In this document: one piece after another, positions 28,797-40,174 of the stretch
Numbering within the stretch: the stretch's first letter is position 1
How the letters are laid out: each line of letters opens with the position of its first letter
Origin: Rhodoferax saidenbachensis
Lineage (GTDB): Bacteria; Pseudomonadota; Gammaproteobacteria; Burkholderiales; Burkholderiaceae_C
NCBI RefSeq assembly: GCF_001955715.1
Contig: NZ_CP019239.1
Location: 1,364,001 to 1,428,000, forward strand
Length of the DNA stretch: 64,000 nucleotides
Reading direction: 5' to 3'
Made by a program: the position numbers and the translations under genes
Notes under the pieces: model-generated
What the model saw: the letters and a program-made list of their open reading frames with translations, nothing else
Database searches by the model: none
What the model was told of the DNA's origin: nothing

Positions 28797-28817
28797 CATT
28801 CAGTTCAACAGCAAGTC

Positions 28818-30500
28818 TTAGTTGTTGTTGTCCAGTTTGGCGCGCAGCAGAGCGCCCAGGCTGGTGGTACCAGCGTTTTCACGGGCAGATGCCTGGCTCA
28901 GAGCAGCCATGGCTTCGCCTTGGTCCGCAGCGTCCTTGGCCTTGATGGACAACTGGATGTTGCGGGTCTTGCGATCCACATTGACAACCACAGCGGTCAC
29001 TTCGTCGCCTTCTTTCAGCACGTTGCGAGCGTCTTCAACGCGGTCGCGGCTGATTTCGGAAGCGCGCAGGTAACCAATGATGTCTTCGCCCAGATCGATT
29101 TCAGCACCCTTGGCATCCACAGTCTTGACCTTACCGGTTACAACCTGGCCCTTGTCGTTGATCGACACGAAGGTGGTGAAAGGATCGGAGTCCAGTTGCT
29201 TGATACCCAGGGAGATGCGTTCGCGGTCCACGTCCACAGCCAAGACCAAAGCCTCGACTTCTTGGCCCTTCTTGAATTCGCGCACAGCAGCTTCGCCGGT
29301 TTCGTTCCAGGACAGGTCGGACAGGTGCACCAGACCGTCGATACCAGCAGCCAGACCGACGAACACGCCGAAGTCGGTGATGGATTTGATCGGGCCCTTC
29401 ACGCGGTCGCCGCGCTTGGTGTTTTGTGCGAACTCTTGCCATGGGTTGGCCTTGCACTGCTTCATGCCCAGGGAGATACGGCGCTTGTCTTCGTCGATTT
29501 CCAGAACCATGACTTCGACTTCGTCACCCAGGGCAACGATCTTCGAAGGCGCAACGTTCTTGTTGGTCCAGTCCATTTCGGACACGTGCACCAGACCTTC
29601 GATTCCGGGTTCCAGTTCCACAAACGCGCCGTAATCGGCGATGTTGGTGATCTTGCCGAACATGCGCGTACCTTGGGGGTAACGGCGGTTCACGCCCATC
29701 CAAGGATCGTCGCCCATTTGCTTCAGACCCAGAGACACGCGGTTCTTTTCGGTGTCGAACTTCAGGATCTTGGCAGTGATTTCTTGACCAGCAGTCACCA
29801 CTTCGGAAGGGTGACGGACACGGCGCCATGCCATGTCGGTGATGTGCAGCAGGCCGTCGATACCGCCCAGGTCAACGAATGCACCGTATTCGGTGATGTT
29901 CTTGACCACGCCTTGCACCACAGAACCTTCTTTGAGGGTGTGCATCAGCTTGGCGCGTTCTTCGCCCATGGAGGCTTCGACCACGGCACGGCGAGACAAC
30001 ACGACGTTGTTGCGCTTGCGGTCCAGCTTGATAACCTTGAATTCCAGGGTCTTGTTTTCGTACGGAGACAGATCCTTGGTAGGACGTGTGTCGACCAGCG
30101 AACCGGGCAGGAATGCGCGGATGCCGTTGACCAGAACGGTCAGGCCGCCCTTGACCTTGCCGGAAGTGGTACCAGTGACGAATTCGCCGGATTCCAGGGC
30201 TTTTTCCAGGCTCATCCAGGAAGCCAGACGCTTGGCCTTGTCACGGGACAGGATGGTGTCGCCATAGCCGTTTTCAACGGAGTCGATGGCCACGGAAACG
30301 AAGTCGCCAACTTGCACTTCGAGTTCGCCCTTGTCGCTCTTGAATTCTTCGATTGGCACGTAGGCTTCGGACTTGAGGCCAGCGTTGACAACAACGAAGC
30401 TGTGCTCGATACGTACGACTTCAGCGGTGATGACTTCACCGGTGCGCATTTCCGAGCGTTGCAGAGATTCTTCAAATAGGGCTGCGAAAGATTCAGACAT
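28818..30500 (-). CDS. rpsA: 30S ribosomal protein S1
   Basis: This 560-residue protein has six S1 RNA-binding repeats with recurring [21 protein letters not shown] strands (for example near residues 195, 280 and 367). It binds mRNA leaders on the 30S subunit and supports initiation on weak Shine-Dalgarno leaders. The ATG at 30500 ([11 protein letters not shown]) matches the family start; an upstream GTG at 30518 is rejected. No clear ribosome binding site precedes it, which is common for S1. Confidence 0.97.
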   Translation of the reverse strand: MSESFAALFEESLQRSEMRTGEVITAEVVRIEHSFVVVNAGLKSEAYVPIEEFKSDKGELEVQVGDFVSVAIDSVENGYGDTILSRDKAKRLASWMSLEKALESGEFVTGTTSGKVKGGLTVLVNGIRAFLPGSLVDTRPTKDLSPYENKTLEFKVIKLDRKRNNVVLSRRAVVEASMGEERAKLMHTLKEGSVVQGVVKNITEYGAFVDLGGIDGLLHITDMAWRRVRHPSEVVTAGQEITAKILKFDTEKNRVSLGLKQMGDDPWMGVNRRYPQGTRMFGKITNIADYGAFVELEPGIEGLVHVSEMDWTNKNVAPSKIVALGDEVEVMVLEIDEDKRRISLGMKQCKANPWQEFAQNTKRGDRVKGPIKSITDFGVFVGLAAGIDGLVHLSDLSWNETGEAAVREFKKGQEVEALVLAVDVDRERISLGIKQLDSDPFTTFVSINDKGQVVTGKVKTVDAKGAEIDLGEDIIGYLRASEISRDRVEDARNVLKEGDEVTAVVVNVDRKTRNIQLSIKAKDAADQGEAMAALSQASARENAGTTSLGALLRAKLDNNN

Positions 30501-30632
30501 TTGTGTTGCGGTTTTCACCGCGGGGTTAAGTTATCGAACCCCATTGCCCTTGGTGTGAACCGGTGCGCTGACGCGCGAGGAGAGCCGTGGGGGCCAAATT
30601 TGCAAAGGCGTGAGCCTTTGCCGGTTAGTCTT

Positions 30633-32639
30633 TCAAGCGGACTTAAAAGGCTGTTTGCTTTGCCACCAGTCCAACACGATTTCAACGGAGGAATCCACCG
30701 TCAAATCCGAGTTGTCCAGCAACTGGGCGTCTTCTGCAGGCTTTAGAGGAGCGACGGGCCGGGAGGAGTCACGGGCGTCGCGGGCTTCCAAGTCCGCGCG
30801 TAGATCGGCGAGTATAGCCGGAATTCCCTTTGAAATCAACTGCTTATAGCGTCGTTCCGCGCGGCAGGTGGCGCTGGCGGTCAGAAACACCTTTAAAGGC
30901 GCGTTGGGGAAAATGATGGTGCCCATGTCGCGGCCATCGGCCACCAGGCCCGGCAATTGCCGGAAATTGCGCTGAAAGTCCACCAAAGCGCCCCGTACCA
31001 GCGGAAAAGCCGATACCCGCGAGGCATTCATGCCCGCTTCTTCGGTGCGGATGGCATCACTGACATCTTCACCATCCAGCAGGATGTGGCTGCCCTCAAA
31101 GCGGATCGGCAGGGAGCGCAGCAAGGCGACGATGGCCTCCTGGTTCGCCACTTCCAGCGCAATACCGGCGCGTGTAGCGGCCAGGCCGGTGATCCGGTAC
31201 AGCGAGCCGGAGTCCAGAAAGTGGTAGCCCAGCTTTTCTGCCACCACGGCGGCCAGGGTGCCTTTGCCAGAGGCCGTGGGACCATCCACGCAGACCACCG
31301 GAATGTGGGTCGCGGAGGCCTGCGCCACCGAGAACAGGGTTTCAAAGTAGTCGGGGAAGGTCTTGGCTACGCATTTGGGGTCTTCAATGCGCACCGGCAA
31401 TCCGGCCGGGTTGAAGACGGCCAGCGAAAAACACATCGCGATGCGGTGGTCGTCGTAGGTATGGATGCTGGCAGCGCGCCAGTCTTGTGCGCTGGTCGGC
31501 GGTGTCACGCGGATGAAGTCTGCTCCTTCCACCACCGTGGCGCCCAGCTTGCGCAGCTCGGTGGCCATGGCGGCGATGCGGTCGGTTTCCTTGACGCGCC
31601 AGCTGGCGATATTGCGCAGCGTGGTGGTGCCGTCGGCGTAAAGCGCCATCACGGCCAGCGTCATGGCGGCGTCGGGGATGTGGTTGCAGTCCAGGTCGAT
31701 GGCTTTCAGGGGCCAGGCTGCGCGGCGCACTTCTAGCCAGTTGGGTCCGCTTTCAATGCGTGCCCCCATTTGTTTGGCGGCGTCAATGAAACGGATGTCA
31801 CCCTGGATGGAATCTGCGCCTACGCCCTGGATTTTGATGCCATTTTGGCCTCTAACCCCCATGGATATTGCGCCAAGCGCTATGAAATAGCTAGCAGATG
31901 AGGCATCGGCTTCGACGTGCAGCACTTTCGGTGACTGCAGTTTGCAGCCCGCCGGAATGGTGAAACGCTGCCAACCGTCGCGCCGCACCTGCACACCAAA
32001 GCGGGCCAGCAGGTTCAGCGTGATCTCGATATAGGGACGGGAAATCAGTTCCCCCACCACTTCAATCACGATGTCCTTGGTGGCCACTAGCGGTAGCGCC
32101 ATCAGCAGTGCTGTGAGGAACTGGCTGGACACATCGCCACGGACCTGGATGGGCGCGTCCAGCTTCAGGTTGGGTTTGCCAATCCGCAAGGGGGGGAATC
32201 CGTCCTGGCCCAAATAATCAATGTGGCAGCCCAACTGGCGAAGTGCATCCACCAGGTCGCCAATCGGGCGCTCGTGCATGCGCGGAACGCCACTGAGTTC
32301 AAAATCACCGCCCAAGACGGCCAGCGCGGCGGTCAGTGGGCGCATGGCGGTGCCGGCATTGCCCATGAACAGCTTGGCGGGAGCGGTGCCCAGGCGGCCA
32401 CCCAGGCCGGTGATCTCTACCGTGCTGCCGTTTTCCTGTACGCCACAGCCCAGGGTGCGCAGGGCCGCCAGCATGACGCGGGTGTCGTCCGAGTCCAGCA
32501 AGTCGTGGATGGTGGTGGTGCCTTCGCACAGCGCGGCGAGTAGCAAGACCCGGTTGGAAATGCTCTTGGAGCCGGGGAGGGTGACGCTGCCGGAGGCGCC
32601 CAGCAGCGGTGGAAGGTCCAGGAATTCGGTGGAGAACAT
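30633..32639 (-). CDS. aroA-cmk: fused EPSP synthase / cytidylate kinase
   Basis: This 668-residue bifunctional protein joins 3-phosphoshikimate 1-carboxyvinyltransferase (residues about 1-440) to cytidylate kinase (about 447-668). AroA motifs are [10 protein letters not shown] (about 18) and [14 protein letters not shown] (about 95). The kinase begins at [20 protein letters not shown]. One enzyme feeds chorismate synthesis, the other phosphorylates CMP/dCMP. The fusion is known in Burkholderiales. A dispersed hairpin repeat encodes about residues 249-264 of AroA, giving an extended loop after SASYF. It overlaps tyrA by one base. Confidence 0.95.
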   Translation of the reverse strand: MFSTEFLDLPPLLGASGSVTLPGSKSISNRVLLLAALCEGTTTIHDLLDSDDTRVMLAALRTLGCGVQENGSTVEITGLGGRLGTAPAKLFMGNAGTAMRPLTAALAVLGGDFELSGVPRMHERPIGDLVDALRQLGCHIDYLGQDGFPPLRIGKPNLKLDAPIQVRGDVSSQFLTALLMALPLVATKDIVIEVVGELISRPYIEITLNLLARFGVQVRRDGWQRFTIPAGCKLQSPKVLHVEADASSASYFIALGAISMGVRGQNGIKIQGVGADSIQGDIRFIDAAKQMGARIESGPNWLEVRRAAWPLKAIDLDCNHIPDAAMTLAVMALYADGTTTLRNIASWRVKETDRIAAMATELRKLGATVVEGADFIRVTPPTSAQDWRAASIHTYDDHRIAMCFSLAVFNPAGLPVRIEDPKCVAKTFPDYFETLFSVAQASATHIPVVCVDGPTASGKGTLAAVVAEKLGYHFLDSGSLYRITGLAATRAGIALEVANQEAIVALLRSLPIRFEGSHILLDGEDVSDAIRTEEAGMNASRVSAFPLVRGALVDFQRNFRQLPGLVADGRDMGTIIFPNAPLKVFLTASATCRAERRYKQLISKGIPAILADLRADLEARDARDSSRPVAPLKPAEDAQLLDNSDLTVDSSVEIVLDWWQSKQPFKSA
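31847..31894 (+). repeat. dispersed hairpin repeat, copy 5 (inside aroA-cmk, in frame)
   Basis: The blocks are GGCCTCTAACCCCC, GCGCCAAGC and GCTAT-GAA-ATAGC. It replaces the short loop seen in other AroA proteins with a longer one but keeps the frame. Confidence 0.75.
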
Positions 32640-33514
32640 TACTTGTTGAGTTTGGAGGTCATGCTCCAGTTGGCGCGGGTGTTGCTGGCCTGTTCGATCA
32701 AACCTTCGAGGGCTTCCGCGTTGCCGCTGGAGATCATCAGTTCGAGCGCTTGCAGGTTGCGCTGGAAGATCTTGCTTTGTGCCAGCAACTCTTCGCGGTT
32801 GGATACCAATATGTCGCGCCACACCTTCGGGTCGCTGGCGGCAATACGCGTGAAGTCACGAAAGCCGGGGCCGGCCAGTGACAGGTAGTCTTTGCCTTGG
32901 GGCTGGCCGGAAATCGCGTTCATCAAGGCAAACGAAATCAGGTGTGGCAGATGGCTCACGGCAGCGAAGGCGGCGTCGTGCTGTTCGGGCGACATCTGCA
33001 GCACCCGGCAGCCCAGTGCGGTCCATACGTCCACTGCTTTTTGCAGTTGCGTGGTGAGGGTGCGCTCGATCGGGGTCAGGATGATTTGGCGGCCGGCATA
33101 CAGATCCGGGTCGGCATGTTCCACGCCCGAAACTTCTTTGCCCGCAATCGGGTGGGCGGGCACAAAGGAGCCGATCTGTTCGCGCAGCGCCCGGCGGCCC
33201 GCGTCAATGACGTCGCGTTTGGTGGAACCCACATCCATGATCAGCATGTCGGAGGTCACGAGGTGTTTGATGGCCTTGAACGTCGCCTCGGTGGCGGCTA
33301 CCGGTACGGCGATCAGCACGATGTCTGCGCCCGACACGGCCAGCAGGGCGGAGGGCGCTTCGATATCGATGACACCCATGGCGCGCGCGCGTTCGGTGGT
33401 GCTGGGCGATTTGCTGTACCCCACCACACGTTTGACCAGGCCGGCACGTTTGAGTGCCAGCGCAAACGAGCCACCCATCAGTCCACAACCAATCAAGCCA
33501 AGCTGTTCAAACAT
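32639..33514 (-). CDS. tyrA: prephenate dehydrogenase
   Basis: This 291-residue enzyme oxidatively decarboxylates prephenate (or arogenate) in tyrosine synthesis. The nucleotide loop [20 protein letters not shown] opens the protein (residues 5-24), and the HPIAGKE motif (about 120) with the catalytic histidine follows. The chosen ATG at 33514 gives the family N-terminus; the open frame extends upstream without family similarity. It sits between pheA and aroA-cmk. Confidence 0.93.
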   Translation of the reverse strand: MFEQLGLIGCGLMGGSFALALKRAGLVKRVVGYSKSPSTTERARAMGVIDIEAPSALLAVSGADIVLIAVPVAATEATFKAIKHLVTSDMLIMDVGSTKRDVIDAGRRALREQIGSFVPAHPIAGKEVSGVEHADPDLYAGRQIILTPIERTLTTQLQKAVDVWTALGCRVLQMSPEQHDAAFAAVSHLPHLISFALMNAISGQPQGKDYLSLAGPGFRDFTRIAASDPKVWRDILVSNREELLAQSKIFQRNLQALELMISSGNAEALEGLIEQASNTRANWSMTSKLNK

Positions 33515-33549
33515 AGGTGTTCCTGTCGTGGTGTGGCATCCATCAGCGG

Positions 33550-34632
33550 TCAGTCGGCCAATGGGTAAGTACCCAGCACTTTGTAAAAAGCGCACAGCCC
33601 TTGCAGATCCTGAAGTGCTGCTGCGACCTGGGGCTGGGAAGGGTGGCCCTGCAGGTCAATATAAAAATAGTATTCCCACTGGCCTGAGCGTGCCGGGCGC
33701 GACTCAAAACGTGTCATGGACACACCGTGCTGCTTGAGTGGCACCAGCATGTCGTGTACGGCGCCGGGCCGGTTGGGTACCGAGACCACGAGGCTGATGC
33801 AGTCCTTGCCTGTGGCTTGCGGCGCGGGCATGGTGGTGGGCAGGCACACCACGACAAAACGGGTGCGGTTGAAGGCCACGTCCTGAATGGCCAGTGCGGC
33901 CGTGTGCAGGCCAAATTCAGCCCCCGCGCGTTCGCTGGCAATCGCGGCCCAGGCGGGGTTGGCTGCAGCCAGGCGCGCGCCCTCTGCGTTGCTGGACACG
34001 GCACGCCGCTCGGCATTGGGCAGGTGGGTGCTGAGCCATTGTTGGCACTGGGCCAGCGCTTGCGGGTGGGCCAGCACCACTTCAACGCCCTCCAGCGATG
34101 CAGTGCTGCGCAGCAGGTTGTGGCGTACCAGCAGGCTGATCTCGCCCACGATGTGCAGCGGGGAGTGCAGCAGCAGGTCCAGCGAGCGGGTCACCACGCC
34201 CTCGGTGCTGTTCTCTACCGGGATCACACCAAACTCGGCCGAGCCCGCGGTGGCCGCGTGGAACACTTCGTCAAAGTTGGCGCAAGGCAAGTGGGTGATG
34301 CTGGAGCCGAAAAAGCGCAATGCAGCTTCTTCGCTGAAGGTGCCCTTGGGGCCCAGGTAGGCCACGCGCTGCGGTGCTTCCAGGGCGCGGCAGGCGGACA
34401 TGACTTCGCGCCAGATGAAGGCCACGCTTTCGTTTTTGAGGGGGCCTGCGTTGGTCTGTTGCAAACCGCCGATGACCTGGGCTTCGCGCTCGGGGCGAAA
34501 CACCGGCGAGCCGTCAATGCGTTTGACTTCGCCGACTTCGTTGGCGAGTCCGGCGCGGCGGTTGAGCAGGGTCAGGAGTTCCTTGTCAACAGCGTCGATC
34601 AGGGTGCGAAGTTCAGGCAGTGTTTTGGCCAT
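33550..34632 (-). CDS. pheA: bifunctional chorismate mutase / prephenate dehydratase
   Basis: This 360-residue P-protein has an N-terminal AroQ-type chorismate mutase (residues about 1-88), a prephenate dehydratase domain (about 92-270) with the catalytic FNRTRFVVV, and a C-terminal ACT domain carrying ESRP (about 317), the phenylalanine-feedback motif. It produces phenylpyruvate from chorismate. It lies 23 bases after serC and 35 before tyrA. Confidence 0.96.
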   Translation of the reverse strand: MAKTLPELRTLIDAVDKELLTLLNRRAGLANEVGEVKRIDGSPVFRPEREAQVIGGLQQTNAGPLKNESVAFIWREVMSACRALEAPQRVAYLGPKGTFSEEAALRFFGSSITHLPCANFDEVFHAATAGSAEFGVIPVENSTEGVVTRSLDLLLHSPLHIVGEISLLVRHNLLRSTASLEGVEVVLAHPQALAQCQQWLSTHLPNAERRAVSSNAEGARLAAANPAWAAIASERAGAEFGLHTAALAIQDVAFNRTRFVVVCLPTTMPAPQATGKDCISLVVSVPNRPGAVHDMLVPLKQHGVSMTRFESRPARSGQWEYYFYIDLQGHPSQPQVAAALQDLQGLCAFYKVLGTYPLAD

Positions 34633-34655
34633 GGATGTGGGGGCGCTCAGTGCGG

Positions 34656-35783
34656 TTAACCGTGGGTGCGCTCAAATTCTCGCATGTAGGCGACCAGCGC
34701 CTGCACGCCTCCCAGCGGCATGGCGTTGTAAATGCTGGCGCGCATGCCGCCGACAGATTTGTGGCCCTTGAGTTGCAGCAGGCCAGCGGCTTTGGCACCC
34801 GCCAGGAAGGCATCGTTCAGCGTTTCGTTGCGCAGGAAGAAGGGAATATTCATGCGTGAGCGCGCATTGCGGGCAACCCCGTTGATGTAAAAGCCGGATG
34901 CATCAATCGCCTCATACAACAGCTCCGCTTTGGCAATGTTGCGTGCCTCCATGGCGGCGACACCGCCCTGGCGCTTGAGCCACTGGAACACCAGGCCTGC
35001 CATGTAGATGGAATAGGTGGGTGGTGTGTTGTACATCGAGCCGTTGTCAGCCACTGTCTTGTAGTCAAACGCGCTGGGGCAAACGGGCAGGGCGTGGCCG
35101 AGCAGGTCTTCGCGTACTACCACCAGCGTGACACCGGCGGGCCCGAGGTTCTTCTGGGCACCGCCAAAAGCCAGACCAACCTTGCTCCAGTCCACTGGGC
35201 GTGAAGCCACATGCGAGGAGAAATCGATCACCAACTCGGCTTTGGAGCCCAGGGCTTTGAGGTCAGGCAGAGTTTGAAATTCGATGCCGTTGATGGTCTC
35301 GTTGGTGCACAGGTGCACGTAGCTGGCCTGATCGCTGAGCTGCCAGCTGCTGGCGGCGGGAATGGCGGTGAAGCCATCGGCCTTGCCGCTTGCAGCAACA
35401 GCGGTCTGGCAGTACTTGCCAGCTTCCTTGTGGGACTTTTCACTCCAACTGCCGGTCAGCACAAAGTCGACATGGCCCTGGCCACCCTGGGCTGCGCGCA
35501 AGGCGCTGAGGTTCAGCGGAACAATGGCGTTTTCAGCCAGACCACCGCCCTGCATGAACAGGATTTTGAAGTTGGCAGGCACGGCCAGCAACTCACGCAA
35601 ATCGGCTTCGGTGCGGTCGTAGATCGACTGGAACTCTTTGCCGCGGTGGCTCATCTCCATCACACCCATGCCGCAGCGTTTGCCACTGGCGTCCGGCCAG
35701 TCCAACATCTCGTCGGCGGCCTGCGCCAGCACTTCGGCCGGCATGGTGGCCGGACCGGCCGAGAAGTTGTAAGGGCGTTGCAT
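34656..35783 (-). CDS. serC: phosphoserine aminotransferase
   Basis: SerC transaminates 3-phosphohydroxypyruvate in serine synthesis and acts in pyridoxine synthesis. The 375-residue PLP enzyme begins [13 protein letters not shown] (residues 3-15), with the pyridoxal lysine in [12 protein letters not shown] (about residue 207). Length is normal. It is the first gene after gyrA in the conserved cluster; a dispersed hairpin repeat fills the leader. Confidence 0.96.
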   Translation of the reverse strand: MQRPYNFSAGPATMPAEVLAQAADEMLDWPDASGKRCGMGVMEMSHRGKEFQSIYDRTEADLRELLAVPANFKILFMQGGGLAENAIVPLNLSALRAAQGGQGHVDFVLTGSWSEKSHKEAGKYCQTAVAASGKADGFTAIPAASSWQLSDQASYVHLCTNETINGIEFQTLPDLKALGSKAELVIDFSSHVASRPVDWSKVGLAFGGAQKNLGPAGVTLVVVREDLLGHALPVCPSAFDYKTVADNGSMYNTPPTYSIYMAGLVFQWLKRQGGVAAMEARNIAKAELLYEAIDASGFYINGVARNARSRMNIPFFLRNETLNDAFLAGAKAAGLLQLKGHKSVGGMRASIYNAMPLGGVQALVAYMREFERTHG

Positions 35784-35807
35784 CAGACGGTTTTAGGTGT
35801 CAAATCG

Positions 35808-35860
35808 GGCTCTAGCCCTTGGTGGGTGTGCGCAGGCAGCTATTAAATTTATAGCGTTTC
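35808..35860 (-). repeat. dispersed hairpin repeat, copy 6 (gyrA-serC gap)
   Basis: The blocks are GGGCTCTAGCCC, GCGCAGGCAGCTATTAAA and ATAGCGTTTC. It starts a few bases after the gyrA stop (minus strand) and ends in the serC leader. Confidence 0.8.
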
Positions 35861-35866
35861 GGTAGG

Positions 35867-38506
35867 TCAGGCGGCTTCCGGGCTGTCGTCATCGGCTTCG
35901 GGGGCATCCGTATCCGCGACGTTGGCGTCGTTTTCCACAATGCGCTGCAGGCCGCTTAGCTTGGAGCCTTCGTCCAGACCGATCAGCGTCACGCCTTGTG
36001 TTGCACGGCCCAGTTCTCGGATCTCACTGACGCGGGTACGTACCAGCACGCCCTTGTCCGTGATCAGCATGATTTCGTCGTCGGCATGGACCAATGTCGC
36101 GGCGACGACCTTGCCGTTGCGTTCGGACTGCTGGATCGCAATCATGCCCTTGGTGCCGCGGCCATGGCGGGTGTATTCGGTGATGCTGGTGCGTTTGCCG
36201 TAGCCGTTTTCGGTGGCGGTCAGCACGCTTTGCTGCTCGTCTTCGGCCACCAGCATGGCAATCACGCTTTGGCCTACGTCCAGCGACATGCCGCGTACGC
36301 CGCGGGCATTGCGGCCCAGCGGGCGCACATCTTCCTCGTCAAAACGCACGGCCTTGCCGCCGTCGCTGAACAGCATCACGTCGTGTTTGCCGTCGGTCAG
36401 TGCAGCGCCAATCAGGTAGTCGCCCTCGTCCAGGTTCACAGCAATGATGCCACCCTTGCGCGGGTTGGAGAACTCATCCAAGGCGGTCTTCTTGACCGTG
36501 CCCATGCTGGTGGACATGAATACGTACTGGTCGGCCGGGAAGGTGCGTTTTTCACCCGTGAGTGCGAGCACCACGGTGATTTTTTCGCCTTCTTGCAGCG
36601 GGAACATGTTGACGATGGGGCGGCCACGCGAACCGCGTGAGCCCTGCGGCACTTCCCAAACCTTGAGCCAATACAGGCGGCCGCGGTTGGAGAAGCACAG
36701 GATGTAGTCGTGGGTATTGGCCACAAACAGCTGGTCGACCCAGTCGTCTTCCTTGGTGGCAGTCGCCTGCTTGCCGCGGCCGCCGCGCTTTTGCGCGCGG
36801 TATTCGCCCAGAGGCTGGCTCTTGATGTAGCCACTGTGGCTCATCGTCACCACCATGTCGGTGGGCGTGATCAGGTCTTCGGTGGACAGGTCAAACGAGG
36901 AGTGCTCGACCAGTGAGCGGCGCGCACCCAACTTGGTCTGGCCGAATTCCTGTTTCACATGGCCCAGCTCTTCGCCAATGATGGTGGAGACACGTTCGGG
37001 CTTGGCCAGGATATCCAGCAGGTCTTCGATCTCCGCCATGACTTCCTTGTACTCGGCGATGACCTTGTCCTGTTCCAGACCGGTCAGGCGTTGCAGACGC
37101 ATTTGCAGGATTTCCTGCGCCTGCGTTTCGGACAGGCGGTACAGACCGTCGTTGCCCATGCCAAATTCTTTTTCCAGACCATCGGGGCGGTAATCATCCG
37201 CATTGACCACGCCGCCATCGGCGCGCGTACGGGTGAGCATCTCGCGCACCAGTTTGCTGTCCCAGGGGCGGTTCATCAGCTCGACCTTGGCCACCGGTGG
37301 CGTAGGCGATTCGCGGATGATGCGGATGAACTCGTCGATGTTGGCCATGGCCACGGCCAGGCCTTCGAGCACGTGGCCGCGTTCGCGCGCCTTGCGCAGG
37401 TTGAACACGGTACGGCGTGTCACTACTTCTCGGCGGTGGCCGATGAAGACTTCGATCAAGTCTTTCAGGTTGCACAGCTTGGGCTGACCGTTGATCAGGG
37501 CCACCATGTTGATGCCGAAGGTGTCCTGCAGCTGTGTTTGCTTGTACAGGTTGTTCAACACCACTTCTGGCACTTCGCCGCGCTTCAGCTCGATTACCAA
37601 GCGCATGCCCGACTTGTCGGACTCGTCCTGGATGTGGCTGATGCCTTCGATCTTCTTCTCGTGGACCAGCTCGGCCATGCGCTCTTGCAAGGTCTTTTTG
37701 TTGACCTGGTAGGGCAGCTCGTCAACGATGATGGCCTGGCGCTGGCCCTTGTCGATGTCTTCAAAGTGGCACTTGGCGCGCATCACCACGCGGCCGCGGC
37801 CAGTGCGGTAACCGTCCTTCACGCCATTGATGCCGTAAATGATGCCGGCCGTAGGGAAGTCGGGCGCCGGGATGATTTCCATCAACTCGTCAATGGACGC
37901 GCCGGGGTTTTTCAGCAAATGCAGGCAGGCGTCCACCACTTCATTCAGGTTGTGTGGGGGGATGTTGGTCGCCATGCCCACGGCAATACCGCCCGAGCCG
38001 TTCACCAGCAGATTCGGAATGCGGGTTGGCAGTACCAAAGGTTCTTTTTCAGAGCCGTCGTAGTTGGGCCCGAAATCTACTGTCTCTTTGTCCAGATCGG
38101 CCAGCAGTTCATGGGCCATCTTGGACAAACGGATTTCGGTGTAACGCATGGCGGCCGCGTTGTCGCCGTCCACCGATCCGAAGTTGCCCTGGCCATCCAC
38201 CAGCATGTGACGCATCGAGAAGTCCTGCGCCATGCGAACGATGGTGTCGTACACCGACTGGTCACCGTGCGGGTGGTATTTACCAATGACGTCACCGACG
38301 ATACGCGCGGACTTTTTGTAGGCCCTATTCCAGTCGTTGTTGAGCTCGTGCATCGCAAACAACACACGGCGGTGCACCGGCTTCAGTCCGTCCCGTGCAT
38401 CGGGCAGGGCGCGGCCCACAATCACGCTCATGGCGTAGTCGAGGTAGCTCCGGCGCATTTCCTCTTCAAGGCTGATGGGCAGGGTTTCTTTGGCGAACTG
38501 GGTCAT
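35867..38506 (-). CDS. gyrA: DNA gyrase subunit A
   Basis: This 879-residue subunit breaks and rejoins DNA. The catalytic tyrosine is Tyr122 ([11 protein letters not shown]), the winged-helix and tower domains follow, and the C-terminal beta-pinwheel starts near residue 530 with the GyrA box (KRGGRGK, about 556) that enables negative supercoiling. In the quinolone-determining region the residues are H80 G81 D82 Q83 S84 V85 Y86 D87, with glutamine where E. coli has Ser83. An acidic tail ends the protein. Upstream 38507-38746 is a divergent promoter region shared with the OmpA-like gene. Confidence 0.97.
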   Translation of the reverse strand: MTQFAKETLPISLEEEMRRSYLDYAMSVIVGRALPDARDGLKPVHRRVLFAMHELNNDWNRAYKKSARIVGDVIGKYHPHGDQSVYDTIVRMAQDFSMRHMLVDGQGNFGSVDGDNAAAMRYTEIRLSKMAHELLADLDKETVDFGPNYDGSEKEPLVLPTRIPNLLVNGSGGIAVGMATNIPPHNLNEVVDACLHLLKNPGASIDELMEIIPAPDFPTAGIIYGINGVKDGYRTGRGRVVMRAKCHFEDIDKGQRQAIIVDELPYQVNKKTLQERMAELVHEKKIEGISHIQDESDKSGMRLVIELKRGEVPEVVLNNLYKQTQLQDTFGINMVALINGQPKLCNLKDLIEVFIGHRREVVTRRTVFNLRKARERGHVLEGLAVAMANIDEFIRIIRESPTPPVAKVELMNRPWDSKLVREMLTRTRADGGVVNADDYRPDGLEKEFGMGNDGLYRLSETQAQEILQMRLQRLTGLEQDKVIAEYKEVMAEIEDLLDILAKPERVSTIIGEELGHVKQEFGQTKLGARRSLVEHSSFDLSTEDLITPTDMVVTMSHSGYIKSQPLGEYRAQKRGGRGKQATATKEDDWVDQLFVANTHDYILCFSNRGRLYWLKVWEVPQGSRGSRGRPIVNMFPLQEGEKITVVLALTGEKRTFPADQYVFMSTSMGTVKKTALDEFSNPRKGGIIAVNLDEGDYLIGAALTDGKHDVMLFSDGGKAVRFDEEDVRPLGRNARGVRGMSLDVGQSVIAMLVAEDEQQSVLTATENGYGKRTSITEYTRHGRGTKGMIAIQQSERNGKVVAATLVHADDEIMLITDKGVLVRTRVSEIRELGRATQGVTLIGLDEGSKLSGLQRIVENDANVADTDAPEADDDSPEAA

Positions 38507-38746
38507 GGAATGGTGGGCTGTAGGCTATGTCTGGGACAACCTGCCATTCTACGGTCTGGCCAATGTGGCATGTGTGCAACATTCTGGTGCAATGTCATGC
38601 TCGTACAAGCTTTGGGGGCATGTGGTTCCGAAACCGTTACAAGCTATGGCACAATAGGCTGAGCGTTATAAATTAGTGCATGCACTATTTGAGCGTCTTC
38701 CGATTATTCGCAGCGCTGCTGCAGTTTGTTCCGCAAAAGGAAAGTC

Positions 38747-39382
38747 ATGAAACAATTGAATAAAGTAGCCATTCTTCTTGCTACCGCAGCACTCGCAACT
38801 GTCGCTGGCGCCCAAGAAATCCACAACTGGAAAAACGCTTCCAGCGAAGTCTGGAAGAACGCTTCCGGTCAATGCTGGCGTGATGCCGCTTGGACTCCCG
38901 CTACTGCTGCTGCCGGTTGCGATGGCGCGATTGCTGCTCCTATGGCTGCGCCTGCTGCTCCTATGGCCGCCCCTGCCGCCGCTCCGGCTGCTGCTCCCAT
39001 GGCTACTCCAGCCGCCGCCGCTGCCAGCAAGGTAACTTACGCTGCTGATGCATTCTTTGACTTCGACAAGTCTGTTCTGAAGCCTGAAGGCAAGGCCAAG
39101 CTGGATGATCTGGTTGGCAAGGTCAAGGGTATTAACCTGGAAGTGATCATTGCTGTGGGTCACACCGACTCCATCGGAACTGATGCCTACAACCAGAAGC
39201 TGTCTGTGGCACGCTCTGAAGCTGTCAAGGCTTACTTGGTGTCCCAAGGTATCGAAAAGAACCGCGTTTACACCGAAGGCAAGGGCGAGAAGCAACCTGT
39301 TGCTGACAACAAGACCAAAGAAGGTCAAGCCAAGAACCGCCGCGTTGAAATCGAAGTGGTCGGTACCCGCGCTACCAAGTAA
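38747..39382 (+). CDS. OmpA-family outer membrane lipoprotein-like protein
   Basis: This 211-residue exported protein has a signal peptide (MKQLNKVAILLATAALATVAGA), a short Trp-rich segment with two cysteines (WKNASGQCWRD, then AAGCDG), an Ala/Pro/Met linker of about 45 residues and an OmpA C-terminal domain (about 105-208) with the peptidoglycan-binding GHTDSIGTDAYNQKLSVARS. It links outer membrane and wall. AAGGAA precedes the start; an ATG at 38726 is less likely. A terminator follows. Confidence 0.93.
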   Translation: MKQLNKVAILLATAALATVAGAQEIHNWKNASSEVWKNASGQCWRDAAWTPATAAAGCDGAIAAPMAAPAAPMAAPAAAPAAAPMATPAAAAASKVTYAADAFFDFDKSVLKPEGKAKLDDLVGKVKGINLEVIIAVGHTDSIGTDAYNQKLSVARSEAVKAYLVSQGIEKNRVYTEGKGEKQPVADNKTKEGQAKNRRVEIEVVGTRATK

Positions 39383-39403
39383 TCAGTCTCGTACTTGATT
39401 CTC

Positions 39404-39427
39404 AAAAACCCGCTTCGGCGGGTTTTT
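39404..39427 (+). terminator. intrinsic terminator after the OmpA-family gene
   Basis: AAAAACCCGC pairs with GCGGGTTTTT around a UUCG loop, ending in a T-run. ubiG begins only 28 bases later, so either it has its own promoter in this short space or some read-through occurs. Confidence 0.92.
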
Positions 39428-39454
39428 GCTTTTCTGCTCACCGATAATCAGTCC

Positions 39455-40174
39455 ATGACCTCCACACTGAACGCCGATCCGGCCGAACTGGCCAAATTCT
39501 CCGAGCTGGCCCACCGCTGGTGGGATTTGGACAGCGAATTCCGCCCCCTGCACCAGATCAATCCCTTGCGTCTTAACTGGATCAATGGAATCCAGCCTTT
39601 ACAAGGACTCAAGGCGCTGGACGTCGGATGTGGCGGCGGCATTCTGGCCGACTCCATGGCGCGCAAAGGGGCTGACGTATTGGGGATTGACCTTTCCAGC
39701 AAAGCGCTCAAAGTCGCCCAGTTGCACGCATTGGAAGCACAGACCCCGCGGGTGGAGTACCGGGAAGTGAGTGCGGAGGCGCTTGCAGCCGAGGCCCCGG
39801 CGCAGTTCGATGTGGTGACCTGCATGGAAATGCTGGAACATGTTCCCGACCCGGCATCGGTGGTTCAGGCTTGTGCTGATCTGGTTAAACCGGGCGGATG
39901 GGTGTTTTTCTCCACCCTCAATCGGGGTGCCAAATCTTTCCTGTTTGCGATTTTGGGGGCGGAGTATGTGCTCAATCTGTTGCCACGTGGCACGCATGAA
40001 TACGCCAAGATGATTCGCCCCAGCGAGCTGGCCCGTTATGCACGTCATGCCGGGCTGGAGCTGCACGACACGCAAGGGATGGAATACAACCCCATCACAC
40101 AGCGTTATTGGCTCAGCGCAGACACCAGCGTGAACTACCTGTTCGCCACCCAAAAACCACTGTCTGCAGCATGA
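39455..40174 (+). CDS. ubiG: ubiquinone biosynthesis O-methyltransferase
   Basis: UbiG performs both O-methylations in ubiquinone synthesis. The 239-residue SAM-dependent enzyme has the motif [15 protein letters not shown] (about residues 53-67) and [10 protein letters not shown] (about 126-135); the start [18 protein letters not shown] is typical. The stop overlaps gph by 4 bases. An in-frame start at 39395 lies within the preceding terminator and is rejected. Confidence 0.95.
   Translation: MTSTLNADPAELAKFSELAHRWWDLDSEFRPLHQINPLRLNWINGIQPLQGLKALDVGCGGGILADSMARKGADVLGIDLSSKALKVAQLHALEAQTPRVEYREVSAEALAAEAPAQFDVVTCMEMLEHVPDPASVVQACADLVKPGGWVFFSTLNRGAKSFLFAILGAEYVLNLLPRGTHEYAKMIRPSELARYARHAGLELHDTQGMEYNPITQRYWLSADTSVNYLFATQKPLSAA

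Noticed and set aside
28503..30479. A 658-residue open frame opposite rpsA
   Set aside because: It has low-complexity antisense composition and covers the whole of rpsA; rpsA is certain.
36959..38662. A 567-residue open frame on the plus strand
   Set aside because: It is the antisense shadow of gyrA, His-rich as expected from antisense of a high-GC gene, with no start signal or family match.
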